Origin: an uncultured Phascolarctobacterium sp.
Lineage (GTDB): Bacteria > Bacillota > Negativicutes > Acidaminococcales > Acidaminococcaceae
Length of the DNA: 64,000 bases
NCBI GenBank assembly: GCA_947589605.1
Contig: CANQBR010000004.1
Location: 19,292-83,291 of the forward strand
Direction of reading: 5' to 3'
Part shown: piece after piece, positions 48,416 to 57,461 of the stretch
How the letters are laid out: the number at the start of each line of letters is the position of its first letter
How positions within the stretch are numbered: position 1 is the first letter of the stretch
The notes under the pieces: model-generated
The model's input: only the letters and a program-made list of their open reading frames with translations
What the model was told of the DNA's origin: nothing
The model's database searches: none
Position numbers and translations under genes: made by a program

Positions 48416-50215
48416 ATGGCCTACGAAGCTCTATACAGGCAATGGCGGCCCGCGGATTTTGAATCTTTAGTGGGGCAGCCGGTGATCGTAAAAACTTTGA
48501 CCGCAGCCCTGACCCAAGGGCGCATTGCCCACGCTTATCTTTTTGCCGGGCCGCGGGGCACCGGCAAGACCAGCACCGCCCGTATCTTGGCTAAAGCGCT
48601 GAACTGCCAAGCAGGAGACGGACCCACAGCCAGACCCTGCGGCGTTTGCGACAGTTGCCGACAGATCGCCGCCGGTTCATCGCTGGACGTGTTGGAGATT
48701 GACGCTGCTTCCGCTCGCGGTATAGACGAAATGAAAGAGCTGCGGGAGCAGCTGGCCTTCGCTCCCGTGAACAGCCGTTACAAAATATATATCATCGACG
48801 AAGTTCACATGCTCACCACAGAGGCTTTCAATGCTCTTTTGAAATCTTTGGAAGAACCTCCCGAACGAGTCGTTTTCATTTTGGCCACCACCGATCCTCA
48901 AAAGGTGCTGCCCACCATCCACTCCCGTTGCCAACGTTTCGATTTTCAGCGGGTGAGCACCGACGAGATCGCCGCTCATTTGGCCAAGATCGCCGCAGCC
49001 TCCGGCTTTACGGCCGAAAAAGAGGCGCTGCGGCTCATCGCCATTCAAGCCGAGGGGGGGCTGCGGGACGCCATCAGTCTTTTGGATCAGTGCGGCGTGG
49101 TGAACAGAGAGATCACTGTCGAAAACCTCAGGGCCGTGTTGGGAGTGGTGGGCCGCGAAGGGACCAGAGAGTTGGTGGCCTGCGTGGGCAAAAGCGATGT
49201 GGAAGGTTGTCTGCGGCAGTTGGGCCGTTTATTGGAACAGGGCAAAGCCCCGGAGCAGATCTTGCTGGAGGTGGCCGCCTACCTGAGGGCCCTCTTTCTC
49301 TATCGCACCGCCCCCGCTTACGAAGAGATATATTTGGTCGACAGCAAAGAACATTTGGCGGCCTTAGATCCTCTCTTCACTCCCGCTCGTTTGATGGCGA
49401 GTCAGGAGCGCTTGCACAGCGGTCTGCAGGAATTGCGGCAAAGCATGCGCCGAAGGATGAGCGCCGAGCTGTGTTTGATGGATCTTTGCCGGCAAAGCGG
49501 CAGCACTCTGGCCGCTCTTACCGCCCGCGTGGAAGAACTGGAGAAAAAACTCGCGGCTTTGCAAGCAAGCGGGCTGAGAGGGTCGGCCGAGGCTTGCGAA
49601 ACAAAAAGCGAGTCCCCGGCGACAGAGGCTGCAGCTGCGGTCCCTGTCTCCACACTCCCGCAGCAAAAACAGAAAAGAGCAGCGAATTCTATCGACGATT
49701 TTTCAGAAACAAGCAAAAATTTACAGCCGTCGGCAAAATTAAGTCCGTTGCCGAAGGAAGAAGAGCGACCGCTTGAAGAAAGCTCTTCGCTGCGGCAGAC
49801 AGGCGAAGACGGCGGCCTTGCCGCCGGGCAGGCTTATTATCGGCAGCTATTGGACTTGGCTGCAGCAGAAGGGAAAAAGATGCTGGCCAGCTGCGCTGCC
49901 GGCGGCAGCGTCACCGCTTTTGACGGAGCTGTTCTGCAGGTGAGCTTCAAAAATGCTTTTATGGTCGGGACGATGCAGAGCCCCGATTTTCGACGTTACA
50001 TCGCCGATGCTCTGCTCAGACTTTCAGGCCGGCCGCTGCAGCTGGAGTGCGTGGCGGCGACAGCGAAAGCCGAGAAGAAACGCTCAGTCGTTTCTCAGCC
50101 GAAGGCCTCTCCTTCTCAAGCGGCGGCAGACTCATCGAGCAAAGAGGAGGAACTGCCCGAGACTTTACGCAAAGGGTTGGCCGCATTGGGCGGTCGCGTC
50201 GAAAAAATGCGCTGA
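48416..50215 (+). CDS. dnaX: DNA polymerase III subunits gamma and tau
   Basis: This 599-residue clamp-loader ATPase has Walker A FAGPRGTGKTSTARI (about residue 44), a zinc module (CGVCDSCRQI with upstream Cys), the DExx box IIDEVHML and the SRC motif (HSRCQRF). Domain III follows, then a low-complexity linker rich in Ala, Ser, Glu and Lys, and a C-terminal tau-like domain. A -10 element TATAAT lies about 40 bases upstream. dnaX-ybaB-recR is the standard bacterial order. Confidence 0.96.
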   Translation: MAYEALYRQWRPADFESLVGQPVIVKTLTAALTQGRIAHAYLFAGPRGTGKTSTARILAKALNCQAGDGPTARPCGVCDSCRQIAAGSSLDVLEIDAASARGIDEMKELREQLAFAPVNSRYKIYIIDEVHMLTTEAFNALLKSLEEPPERVVFILATTDPQKVLPTIHSRCQRFDFQRVSTDEIAAHLAKIAAASGFTAEKEALRLIAIQAEGGLRDAISLLDQCGVVNREITVENLRAVLGVVGREGTRELVACVGKSDVEGCLRQLGRLLEQGKAPEQILLEVAAYLRALFLYRTAPAYEEIYLVDSKEHLAALDPLFTPARLMASQERLHSGLQELRQSMRRRMSAELCLMDLCRQSGSTLAALTARVEELEKKLAALQASGLRGSAEACETKSESPATEAAAAVPVSTLPQQKQKRAANSIDDFSETSKNLQPSAKLSPLPKEEERPLEESSSLRQTGEDGGLAAGQAYYRQLLDLAAAEGKKMLASCAAGGSVTAFDGAVLQVSFKNAFMVGTMQSPDFRRYIADALLRLSGRPLQLECVAATAKAEKKRSVVSQPKASPSQAAADSSSKEEELPETLRKGLAALGGRVEKMR

Positions 50216-50262
50216 TCGGTCCGTTATATGATCGATATAAATAAACGAAGGAGGAAAAGATC

Positions 50263-50586
50263 ATGTTTCCTGGCAACATGGGCAATATGCAAGCCATGGT
50301 GAAGAAAATGCAAAAGATGCAGGCAGAGATGGTGAAAGCGCAGGAGGCGCTGCAGGCCCGCATCTTCGAAGCCACCGCGGGAGGCGGCGCCGTTTGTGTC
50401 ACCATGAGCGGCAAAAAAGAAATGAAGAGCATCAAGATCAGCCCTCAGGCCGTCGACCCCGAGGATGTAGAATTATTGGAAGATCTTTTGCTCAGCGCCG
50501 TCAATCAGGTGCTGCACGAGATCGATGAGGTCAGCGAAAAAGAGATGGCTAAGATCACCGGCGGCATCAAACTGCCGGGGATGTAA
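50263..50586 (+). CDS. YbaB/EbfC nucleoid-associated protein
   Basis: This 107-residue dimeric DNA-binding protein begins with a methionine-rich helix (MGNMQAMVKKMQKMQAEMVK), then the conserved ATAGGGAVCVTMSGKKEMKSIKISP strand block and a C-terminal helix that with the first forms tweezers for DNA. The ATG follows GGAGGAAA. It is located between dnaX and recR as usual. Confidence 0.95.
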   Translation: MFPGNMGNMQAMVKKMQKMQAEMVKAQEALQARIFEATAGGGAVCVTMSGKKEMKSIKISPQAVDPEDVELLEDLLLSAVNQVLHEIDEVSEKEMAKITGGIKLPGM

Positions 50587-50600
50587 GAAAGGAAAAGTTA

Positions 50601-51200
50601 GTGGGGCGGTTGCTGGGGCCTTTGGCCACTTTACGGGAAGAATTGCGCCGCTTGCCGGGCGTGGGCTCTAAAACTGCCCTGCGCCTTGCTTATCACATCG
50701 TGGATATGCCGACGGAGCAGGTGCGCAGTTTGGCGGCGGCGCTGGTGGCGGCCAAAGAACAGATCCGCTACTGCCGACGTTGCTTCGATCTGACCGACGG
50801 CGACCTCTGCCCGTTGTGTGCCGATCCGGGGAGGGAGAGCAGTTGCCTTTGCGTGGTGGAGCAGCCTCAGGATGTGGCAGCCATGGAGCGGAGCAAAGGT
50901 TATAACGGTCTGTATCATGTGCTTCACGGGTCGCTCTCTCCTTTAGACGGAGTGGGGCCCGATAAGCTGCGGATCAAAGAATTGCTGTTGCGTTTGCAAA
51001 CAGAGCAGATCGACGAAGTGATCATCGCCACCAACAGCGATGTGGAAGGAGAGGCCACCGCTGCTTATCTTGCTTCTCTTTTGAAACCGCTGGGCTTGAA
51101 AGTGAGCCGCATCGCTCACGGCTTGCCTGTGGGCGGCGATCTTGAATATGCGGATGAAGTGACTTTGGCTAAGGCCTTGGAGAACAGAAGGGAAATGTAG
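50601..51200 (+). CDS. recR: Recombination mediator protein RecR
   Basis: This 199-residue RecFOR-pathway protein has an N-terminal helix-hairpin-helix (LRRLPGVGSKTALRLAYHI), a four-cysteine zinc finger (CRRCFDLTDGDLCPLC, about residues 55-70), a Toprim domain (CVVEQPQDVAAMER) and a C-terminal Walker-B-like region. It acts in loading RecA at gaps and in replication-fork repair. The start is GTG at 50601, preceded by AAAGGAAAAG. Confidence 0.97.
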   Translation: MGRLLGPLATLREELRRLPGVGSKTALRLAYHIVDMPTEQVRSLAAALVAAKEQIRYCRRCFDLTDGDLCPLCADPGRESSCLCVVEQPQDVAAMERSKGYNGLYHVLHGSLSPLDGVGPDKLRIKELLLRLQTEQIDEVIIATNSDVEGEATAAYLASLLKPLGLKVSRIAHGLPVGGDLEYADEVTLAKALENRREM

Positions 51201-51210
51201 GAGGCCGATC

Positions 51211-51531
51211 ATGGCGGAAAAAGTTTTGCACGATGCCCTTGCCTGCATCGACAAGATCGCATCAGGCACCGGCCTCGACAGTTTGGGGAGCGTCGGCTGT
51301 CTCTTGATAGGAGTAGTTCTTCTCTATGCAGTCCTCAAAATTTTTTCTCTGCCTTTCAAGCTGCTCTACAACGGCATCGTAGGAGCCCTCATGCTTTGGC
51401 TGATGAACTTCGTCGGGGGCTTTGTGGGCTTCGGCATGGAGATAACTTTGACGCGGGCGCTCATCGCCGGTTTTTTCGGCATACCGGGGGCGCTGGCGCT
51501 CTTGCTTTTTGAAATTTACAGCCGCTTTTGA
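51211..51531 (+). CDS. BofA-family membrane protein
   Basis: This 106-residue protein has three hydrophobic segments and matches the pro-sigma-K processing inhibitor BofA family (LKIFSLPFKLLYNGIVGALMLW and FGIPGALALLLF near the end). In Bacillus, BofA controls SpoIVFB in the forespore. Firmicutes that do not sporulate also keep BofA-like genes downstream of recR, so sporulation should not be inferred. It is likely the last gene of the dnaX operon. Confidence 0.87.
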   Translation: MAEKVLHDALACIDKIASGTGLDSLGSVGCLLIGVVLLYAVLKIFSLPFKLLYNGIVGALMLWLMNFVGGFVGFGMEITLTRALIAGFFGIPGALALLLFEIYSRF

Positions 51532-51556
51532 AGCGAAGGCTTCGAAGGCGGCGCTC

Positions 51557-51760
51557 TTTTTTTGTAAATCTGAGCCGCACAGGCTTTTCTCTTTTTCTAA
51601 ACGTGAGAGCCTCTGCGGTTTTCATTTTTTGAAAAAGCGAAACTTGTTACATCTATTATTTTTCGAGAAAGCGAGAGAGGCGGCGGCTTTTTGTTTTTTA
51701 AACGCGAGAGCCTCTGCGACTTTTATTTTTTCAAAAACGCAAGACCTGTGACGGCCTCGG
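51557..51760. repeat. Degenerate tandem repeat, about 34-bp period
   Basis: Six imperfect head-to-tail copies are seen, each beginning with a run of five to seven T (51557, 51592, 51625, 51659, 51694 and 51726; spacings 35, 33, 34, 35 and 32). Each then has an A-rich segment and a GC-rich segment. Copies 2 and 5 share GAGAGCCTCTGCG. Parts can fold into short hairpins followed by T-runs. There are no unique spacers, so it is not a CRISPR. An in-frame ORF through it is low-complexity and not credible. The 463 bases between bofA and the symporter hold only this repeat and the hairpin at 51904. Confidence 0.65.
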
Positions 51761-51903
51761 CTTATCAAAAAAAGAGCGGGCCGCAGCATTTAGACAAAAT
51801 AAAAAAGTTGCAGCAAAAAAGGTCGCGACTTTTGAAGACGAGCTCAAAAAATTTTCGCCGAAGTTTTAGCGTCGCTGACGAGCGGCGAAAAATAATGTAT
51901 ACA

Positions 51904-51936
51904 AAAGGGACTGCCGTAGACGAAGGCAGTCCCTTT
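51904..51936. terminator. Strong hairpin upstream of the symporter gene
   Basis: AAAGGGACTGCC (51904-51915) pairs perfectly with GGCAGTCCCTTT (51925-51936) over a nine-base loop. The tail has only three Ts on the plus strand. It may be a terminator on either strand, or a leader structure for the symporter gene, whose start is 58 bases beyond. Confidence 0.5.
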
Positions 51937-51994
51937 GTGTTAGAATAAAATCAGCGGTTTTATCGTTTTTAATTTTGTAGGGAGGTATATAAAT

Positions 51995-53188
51995 ATGAAT
52001 TTATCCGTTAAGATCCTTATCGCTTTGGGCCTAGGCATCATCGCCGGCCTGAGCCTCGGCGCCGAAGGCGCTAAATTCGCCGCCGCTTGGATAGGGCCTT
52101 TGGGCACCATCTTCATGAACATGATCAAAATGCTCATCGTGCCGCTGGTGTTCTCCTCTTTGGTCATCGGCGTGTGCGCCTTGGGCGACATCAAGAAGAT
52201 CGGCCGCATCGGCGCCAAGACCGTAGGCTGGTACTTGGGCACCACTTTCTTCGCCATCATTTTGGGTCTGGCCTTCGGTCTCATTTTTGAGCCCGGCGTA
52301 GGCGTGAACATGCCCGGCGCGGACGTTAAGGCCGCCGCCAAAGCCGCTCCCCCCATCATGAAGGTCATCGTGAATATTTTCCCCACCAATCCTCTTGATG
52401 CCATGCTGAAAGCCAACATGTTGCAGATCATCGTCTTCGCTCTCTTCTTGGGCATCGCCATCACCGGCGTGGGCGAGAGAGCAGAATATCTGAAGCGCAC
52501 CATCGACGGTCTCGCCGAAGTTTCCTACAAGATGGTAGGCTACATCATGAAATTCGCTCCCATCGGCGTGTTCGGCCTGGTAGCTCCCGTAGTTGCCGCC
52601 AACGGTCCGGCCGTGCTGCTGCCCTTGTTGAAAGTTATCATCGCCGTTTATCTGGCCTGCATCATCCATGCGCTGTTCGTATACGGCTGCTTGGTGAAAT
52701 TCGTAGGCGGCCTCAGCCCCGTAGCTTTCTTCAAGACCGTTATGCCTGCGTCTCTGCTGGCCTTCACCAGTTGCTCTTCCGGCGGCACTCTGCCGGTGAA
52801 CATGGAATGTGCGGATAAGTTGGGAGTTTCCCGTGAGGTGAGCTCCTTCGTACTGCCCTTGGGCGCCACCATCAACATGGACGGCACCGCCGCTTATCAG
52901 GGCGTGTGCGCTCTCTTCATCGCCCAAATTTACGGCGTCGATCTCACTGCCGGCCAGTATCTCACCATTTTGCTCACCGGTACTTTGGCCTCTATCGGCA
53001 CCGCCGGTGTGCCCGGTGCGGGCTTTATCATGCTCACCATGATCCTCACCGCCATCGGTCTGCCTCTGGAAGGCTCTGCCCTCATCGCCGGCATCGACCG
53101 TATTTTGGATATGCCTCGTACCTCTGTTAACGTTACCGGCGACGCCTGCGTTAACTATTTGGTAGACAGAAGCGAAAAGAGCAAATAA
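51995..53188 (+). CDS. Dicarboxylate/amino acid:cation symporter (DAACS)
   Basis: This 397-residue membrane protein is of the GltP/DctA/SstT family. It has eight membrane helices, the serine-rich hairpin (TSCSSGGTLPVNMECAD, HP1), the family motif LPLGATINMDGTA in TM7, and HP2 (GTAGVPGAGFIMLTMI). Sodium- or proton-driven uptake of glutamate, aspartate, serine or C4-dicarboxylates is expected; the residues do not settle which. The ATG follows GGGAGG. It is monocistronic and ends in a strong terminator. Confidence 0.93.
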   Translation: MNLSVKILIALGLGIIAGLSLGAEGAKFAAAWIGPLGTIFMNMIKMLIVPLVFSSLVIGVCALGDIKKIGRIGAKTVGWYLGTTFFAIILGLAFGLIFEPGVGVNMPGADVKAAAKAAPPIMKVIVNIFPTNPLDAMLKANMLQIIVFALFLGIAITGVGERAEYLKRTIDGLAEVSYKMVGYIMKFAPIGVFGLVAPVVAANGPAVLLPLLKVIIAVYLACIIHALFVYGCLVKFVGGLSPVAFFKTVMPASLLAFTSCSSGGTLPVNMECADKLGVSREVSSFVLPLGATINMDGTAAYQGVCALFIAQIYGVDLTAGQYLTILLTGTLASIGTAGVPGAGFIMLTMILTAIGLPLEGSALIAGIDRILDMPRTSVNVTGDACVNYLVDRSEKSK

Positions 53189-53212
53189 ACCGTAAACCAT
53201 CGGACGCTTTTA

Positions 53213-53263
53213 CTGCCCGCCGTTCGGTCCTCTAAAGCCGTGACGGCGGGCGGATCTTTTTTT
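53213..53263 (+). terminator. Terminator after the symporter gene
   Basis: GCCCGCCGT (53215-53223) pairs with ACGGCGGGC (53243-53251), followed by GGATC and seven Ts. Confidence 0.85.
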
Positions 53264-53337
53264 GCTTCGTTGCTGCCGGCGAAAAAAGAAGAGAGGCGGC
53301 GCAAGAAAGACCGGGAGGGAGCAGGCGGCCCTTCCCC

Positions 53338-53366
53338 TTGTTTTTTTGCGTCATTTGCTGTATTAT
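53338..53366 (+). promoter_or_regulatory. Predicted promoter of yacL
   Basis: TTGTTT (53338-53343) and TATTAT (53361-53366) are spaced by 17 bases, about 55 bases before the start of the PIN/TRAM gene. Confidence 0.5.
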
Positions 53367-53419
53367 AGGTAGCACAAGGTCTGCACGACCTTAAATTTTA
53401 AAGAAAGGAGGAAGAACTA

Positions 53420-54550
53420 TTGCTGCGTACATTCATCAGATTGACTATCGCCTTGCTCATAGCCTTGGCCGGACTCATACTCATCAATTACAGCCTGCCC
53501 TATTTGTCGGAATATTTGGGCTATGATCTTCACGGCAATGCGATCTTCGGACTGAGCCTGGCCCACGTCATCATGGGCGTTATGGGCTTGGTCATCTTTT
53601 TCTGGCTGGCGCTGGTGCTGTCGCCTTTCATCACCGACAGGCTTTTCGCTTTCGGCGAAAAAGTGAACAGCACCTTTTCCAAAACTCCCACCAGCGACAT
53701 CATGATCGTGGTCTTCGGCATCGCCTTGGGCCTCATCATCGCCAACCTTTTGGGCGCGCCCTTTTCTCATCTGCCCATCGTGGGGCCTTTCATCCCCATC
53801 GTCCTCAGCCTCATCTTCTCGGTGGTGGGCGCTCAATTGGCTTTGCGCAGGCACGGAGACATCGCCGCTTTCTTCAATCGGCTCTCCATCAAAAGGCCGG
53901 AGCGCAAGCCGGGGGCTAACATCATGGACGGACCCTTGGGCGACAGGCTTTATTCGGGCAACAAACTGCTGGACAGCAGCGTGATTATCGACGGCCGCAT
54001 CATGGACATCATCGCCGCCGGCTTTTTGGAAGGTAAACTGGTGCTGCCCTCTTTCGTGCTGCAAGAATTGCAGCGGCTGAGCGATTCTGCCGACAGTTTG
54101 AAACGGGCCAAGGGCAGAAGAGGCTTGGATCTTTTTTACGACTTGCAGAACAGTTATAAGCAGCAGGTGGTGGTGGTGGAGAACGATTACGACGACATCC
54201 CCGACGTGGACAGCAAGTTGGTGCGCTTGGCCAAAGAAGCGTCTTGCATCATCATGACCAACGATTACAACCTGAACAAGGTGGCTGAGATCCAAGGCGT
54301 GAAGGTGCTGAACGTCAACGAATTGGCCAACGCCATCAAGCCCGTCCTCGCTAACGGCGACGAAGTGAGCGTTTATTTGGTGAAGGAAGGCAAAGAATAC
54401 GGCCAGGCCGTGGCCTATTTGGAAGACGGCACCATGATAGTGGTGGACGGAGGCCGGCGCTTTGTGGGCAGCCGCCAAGACGTGATAGTGACCAGCGTCC
54501 TGCAGACGGCTGCGGGACGGCTGATCTTTGCCAAATTGCTGCGGCGCTGA
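53420..54550 (+). CDS. PIN/TRAM-domain membrane protein (YacL-like)
   Basis: This 376-residue protein has four N-terminal membrane helices (to about residue 145), a PIN nuclease-like domain (LLDSSVIIDGRIMDIIAAGFLEG; RRGLDLFY; PDVDSKLVRLAKE; IIMTNDYNLNKVAE) with conserved acidic residues, and a C-terminal TRAM domain (GKEYGQAVAYLEDGTMIVVDGG). It may act as an RNase at the membrane, though its target is unknown. The start is TTG after AAAGGAGG. It opens the typical Firmicute yacL-ispD-ispF region. Confidence 0.92.
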   Translation: MLRTFIRLTIALLIALAGLILINYSLPYLSEYLGYDLHGNAIFGLSLAHVIMGVMGLVIFFWLALVLSPFITDRLFAFGEKVNSTFSKTPTSDIMIVVFGIALGLIIANLLGAPFSHLPIVGPFIPIVLSLIFSVVGAQLALRRHGDIAAFFNRLSIKRPERKPGANIMDGPLGDRLYSGNKLLDSSVIIDGRIMDIIAAGFLEGKLVLPSFVLQELQRLSDSADSLKRAKGRRGLDLFYDLQNSYKQQVVVVENDYDDIPDVDSKLVRLAKEASCIIMTNDYNLNKVAEIQGVKVLNVNELANAIKPVLANGDEVSVYLVKEGKEYGQAVAYLEDGTMIVVDGGRRFVGSRQDVIVTSVLQTAAGRLIFAKLLRR

Positions 54551-54556
54551 ATCATG

Positions 54557-54591
54557 CCGCCCTGTGTTTAAAGGCAGGGCGGTCTTTTTTT
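54557..54591 (+). terminator. Terminator after yacL
   Basis: CCGCCCTG (54557-54564) pairs perfectly with CAGGGCGG (54575-54582), followed by TCTTTTTTT. Confidence 0.88.
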
Positions 54592-54638
54592 AGGCGAGTT
54601 TTACCCTAAAGGGCCTTACACGAAAAAGGAGAGAAGCT

Positions 54639-55832
54639 GTGGAAGAGCTGGTTTGCATCGTGCCCGCTGCCGGCAAAGGAGAAAGATTGGGGCTGGGTTA
54701 TAACAAAGCCTTCGCTCTTTTGGCGGGGCTGCCTGTTTTGGCCCGCACTTTAGAGGCGGTGGCAGCCGCCGGTCTGATCAAAGAAGCGGTGGTGACCTTG
54801 GGCGCCGGCGAATTAGAGGAAGGACAAAAATTGCTGGAGCGTTATAAAAAAGAGCGTTTTCCCGAGCTCGAGGTGAAATTGGTGCAGGGAGGAGCCACCC
54901 GCACGGCCAGCGTGGCCGCTGCCTTGGCGGCAATAAAAGAAGAGACTCCTTACGTGGCCGTTCACGACGGGGCGCGGCCTTTGGCCGAGCCGGAGCTCTT
55001 TGTGCGCACACTTCAAGCGGCGACTCGTTTTGGCGCCGCTGTGGCCGCTGTGCCTGTAAAAGACACAGTCAAAGTTACAGACGACGAAGCTTTGGTGCTT
55101 TCTACGCCGCCTCGAGCCTCTTTAAAAGCTGTGCAAACGCCTCAAATTTTTCGCCGGGAGCTTTTGCTTAAAGCTTATGCCCGCGCAGTTGAAAATAAAA
55201 TGGAAGCCACCGATGATGCTTCTCTGGTGGAAGCGATAGGCGGCAAAGTGGTCTGCGTGCCGGGCTCCGCTAAAAACATCAAGATCACAACGCCGGAGGA
55301 TCTGCTTTTGGCAGAGCTCCTTTTAGGCAGACAGGAGAAAAAAATGTACAGAACAGGCAGCGGCTTCGACGTGCATCGCTTGACAAAAGGGCGCAAGCTG
55401 ATCCTTTGCGGAGTGGAGGTGCCCTATGAACTGGGCCTTTTGGGCCACAGCGATGCGGACGTAGCGCTGCACGCTTTGATGGACGCATTGTTGGGCGCGG
55501 CCGCTTTAGGCGACATCGGAAAATATTTTCCCGATACGGATGAACGTTTTAAAGGCGCCGACAGCAGAGAATTGACGAAGGAAGTGGCCCGCATGCTCCG
55601 AAAAAAAGGTTACGCTATCGAAAACGCAGACATCACGATCATCGCTCAGCGGCCGAAGCTGGCTCCTTTCATCGAAAAAATGCGGCAGATGACAGCGGCC
55701 GCTTTGGGCATCGAAGCGGAGGCGGTGAGCGTGAAGGCCACCACCACCGAAGCTTTGGGCTTCACCGGCCGAGGCGAGGGCATCGCTGCGCAGGCAACGG
55801 TCCTTTTGTCGCGAGAGTTTCAGAGAAAATAA
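54639..55832 (+). CDS. ispDF: Fused IspD-IspF, MEP pathway bifunctional enzyme
   Basis: This 397-residue fusion of two isoprenoid enzymes has an N-terminal part (1-230) that is MEP cytidylyltransferase ([35 protein letters not shown]). The C-terminal part (236-397) is MECDP synthase, with metal ligands in [35 protein letters not shown] and [15 protein letters not shown]. The domains join through a very short linker ([11 protein letters not shown]). A methionine at the junction could be an internal start for IspF. Firmicutes usually keep separate adjacent ispD and ispF. The start is GTG with GGAGAG upstream. Confidence 0.94.
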   Translation: MEELVCIVPAAGKGERLGLGYNKAFALLAGLPVLARTLEAVAAAGLIKEAVVTLGAGELEEGQKLLERYKKERFPELEVKLVQGGATRTASVAAALAAIKEETPYVAVHDGARPLAEPELFVRTLQAATRFGAAVAAVPVKDTVKVTDDEALVLSTPPRASLKAVQTPQIFRRELLLKAYARAVENKMEATDDASLVEAIGGKVVCVPGSAKNIKITTPEDLLLAELLLGRQEKKMYRTGSGFDVHRLTKGRKLILCGVEVPYELGLLGHSDADVALHALMDALLGAAALGDIGKYFPDTDERFKGADSRELTKEVARMLRKKGYAIENADITIIAQRPKLAPFIEKMRQMTAAALGIEAEAVSVKATTTEALGFTGRGEGIAAQATVLLSREFQRK

Positions 55833-55835
55833 TTT

Positions 55836-55862
55836 AAAGCAGGGCGCAAGGCCCTGCTTTTA
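55836..55862 (+). terminator. Terminator after ispDF
   Basis: AAAGCAGGGC (55836-55845) pairs with GCCCTGCTTT (55851-55860), followed by TT. The T-tail is short. A TGATATAAT extended -10 (TATAAT at 55866-55871) follows at once and probably starts gltX. Confidence 0.7.
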
Positions 55863-55942
55863 TGATATAATCAAAAGATAAGACGGAGAGCGGCGAGCGC
55901 TGCTCTTATCGAGAAAAAGAAAAATTTCCGGAGGTCGACTAC

Positions 55943-57421
55943 ATGGAGAAAGAGGTAAGGGTGCGTTTCGCTCCCAGTCCTACCGGACCTTTTCATATCG
56001 GCGGGGCCCGCAGCGCCCTGTTCAATTATTTGCTGGCCAAAAAAAGCAAAGGCAAGTTGGTCCTGCGCATCGAAGACACGGACTTAGAGCGCTCCAGCAG
56101 AGAATCGGAAGAAAATATCAAAGCCGCCCTGCGTTGGCTGGGGCTGGACTGGGACGAAGGGATAGACGTGGGCGGACCTCACGCCCCCTATCGGCAAACG
56201 GAACGGCTGGACTTATACCGCCGCTACGCTCAGCAGCTGGTGGCCGCGGGGCAGGCTTATTATTGTTATTGCACCGACGAAGAGCTGGAGGCCGAGCGGC
56301 AGAGCTTGCTGAAAGAAGGAAAGATGCCACGCTACATGGGGCGGTGTCGCGACCTCAGTCCCGAGCAAAGAGCCGCTTATGAGAAAGAGGGCCGCAAGCC
56401 CACCATTCGCTTCCGCGTGCCGGAGCATAAAGAGATCGCAGTGAGAGATCTGGTGCGGGGGACTGTGGTCTTCGATTCCGACAATATCGGCGACTTCGTC
56501 ATCATGAAGTCGGACGGCCTGCCCACTTATAATTTTGCGGTGGTCATCGACGATCACGCCATGAACATCACCCAAGTGATCAGGGCCGAAGAGCATCTGT
56601 CCAACACTCCTCGGCAGTGCCTGATCTATTCCGCCCTAGATTTTCCCCAGCCGATTTTCGGCCACATCTCTCTCATTTTGGGGAAAGATCATACCAAAAT
56701 GAGCAAGCGGCACGGAGCTACCAGCGTTGATCAGTACCGCCGCTTAGGCTATCTGCCCGAGGCCATCGTCAACTTCTTGGCGCTTTTGGGCTGGGCTCCC
56801 CCCGGCGAGCAGGAGATCTTCAGTAAAGACGAATTGATCGCAGCCTTTTCCATGGACCGTGTGGCCAAAAATCCGGCGGTCTTCGACTTGGATAAACTGA
56901 ATTGGATAGATCAGCACTACATCCGTCAGCTGAGCGTCGAAGAATTTTACGAATTGGCCAAACCGCATTTGCAGGAGAAAGGCTATATCACCGGCCGAGA
57001 AACGGGAGAGGAATTGGAGTGGCTGCAGCGTGTGACCGCTACCGCTCAGGAACATGTAGCCTATGGTGCCCAGATTCCCGCAGCCGTGAGTCTCTATTTC
57101 GAAGACGAGTTCCCCTTGGAAGACGAGGAGGCAAAAGCAGTGCTTTGCGACTCCACGGTGCCTGAAGTGATGGAAAACTTTTTGCGGGAACTGGCTAAGG
57201 CGGCGCCGCAGGATGCGCCTAGCGTGAAAGCTGTCTTCAAAACGGTCCAGAAAGCTACCGGCTTAAAAGGCAAAGCCGTGTTTATGCCCGTCAGGGTGGC
57301 CCTCACCGGCAAACAGCACGGGCCGGAGCTGGCTGCCATCATCCCTCTCTTGGGGGCCGAGCGCTGTCGAAAGCGCATCACCGCTACTTTGGCTAAAGCA
57401 GGCGTGAAGTTAAGTTTGTAA
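55943..57421 (+). CDS. gltX: Glutamyl-tRNA synthetase
   Basis: This 492-residue class I synthetase has the HIGH-type motif in APSPTGPFHIGGARSALFN (about residues 9-27), KMSKR in HTKMSKRHGA (about 253) and a C-terminal helical anticodon-binding domain. A zinc-type YCYCTDEE stretch is present. Length and motif variants fit bacterial GluRS, which may also charge tRNA-Gln for transamidation. The ATG follows CCGGAGG. gltX-cysS-mrnC is a conserved Firmicute order. Confidence 0.97.
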   Translation: MEKEVRVRFAPSPTGPFHIGGARSALFNYLLAKKSKGKLVLRIEDTDLERSSRESEENIKAALRWLGLDWDEGIDVGGPHAPYRQTERLDLYRRYAQQLVAAGQAYYCYCTDEELEAERQSLLKEGKMPRYMGRCRDLSPEQRAAYEKEGRKPTIRFRVPEHKEIAVRDLVRGTVVFDSDNIGDFVIMKSDGLPTYNFAVVIDDHAMNITQVIRAEEHLSNTPRQCLIYSALDFPQPIFGHISLILGKDHTKMSKRHGATSVDQYRRLGYLPEAIVNFLALLGWAPPGEQEIFSKDELIAAFSMDRVAKNPAVFDLDKLNWIDQHYIRQLSVEEFYELAKPHLQEKGYITGRETGEELEWLQRVTATAQEHVAYGAQIPAAVSLYFEDEFPLEDEEAKAVLCDSTVPEVMENFLRELAKAAPQDAPSVKAVFKTVQKATGLKGKAVFMPVRVALTGKQHGPELAAIIPLLGAERCRKRITATLAKAGVKLSL

Positions 57422-57461
57422 AAAGAACAGAGCAGACAGTATCTAGATAAGGAGGCCGCTC

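Noticed and set aside
51509..51751. 80-codon frame through the tandem repeat
   Set aside because: The product is a low-complexity Phe, Lys and Ala sequence that simply mirrors the DNA repeat, and it starts inside bofA.
51557..51760. CRISPR array
   Set aside because: Units are contiguous and degenerate, with no unique spacers and no cas genes nearby.
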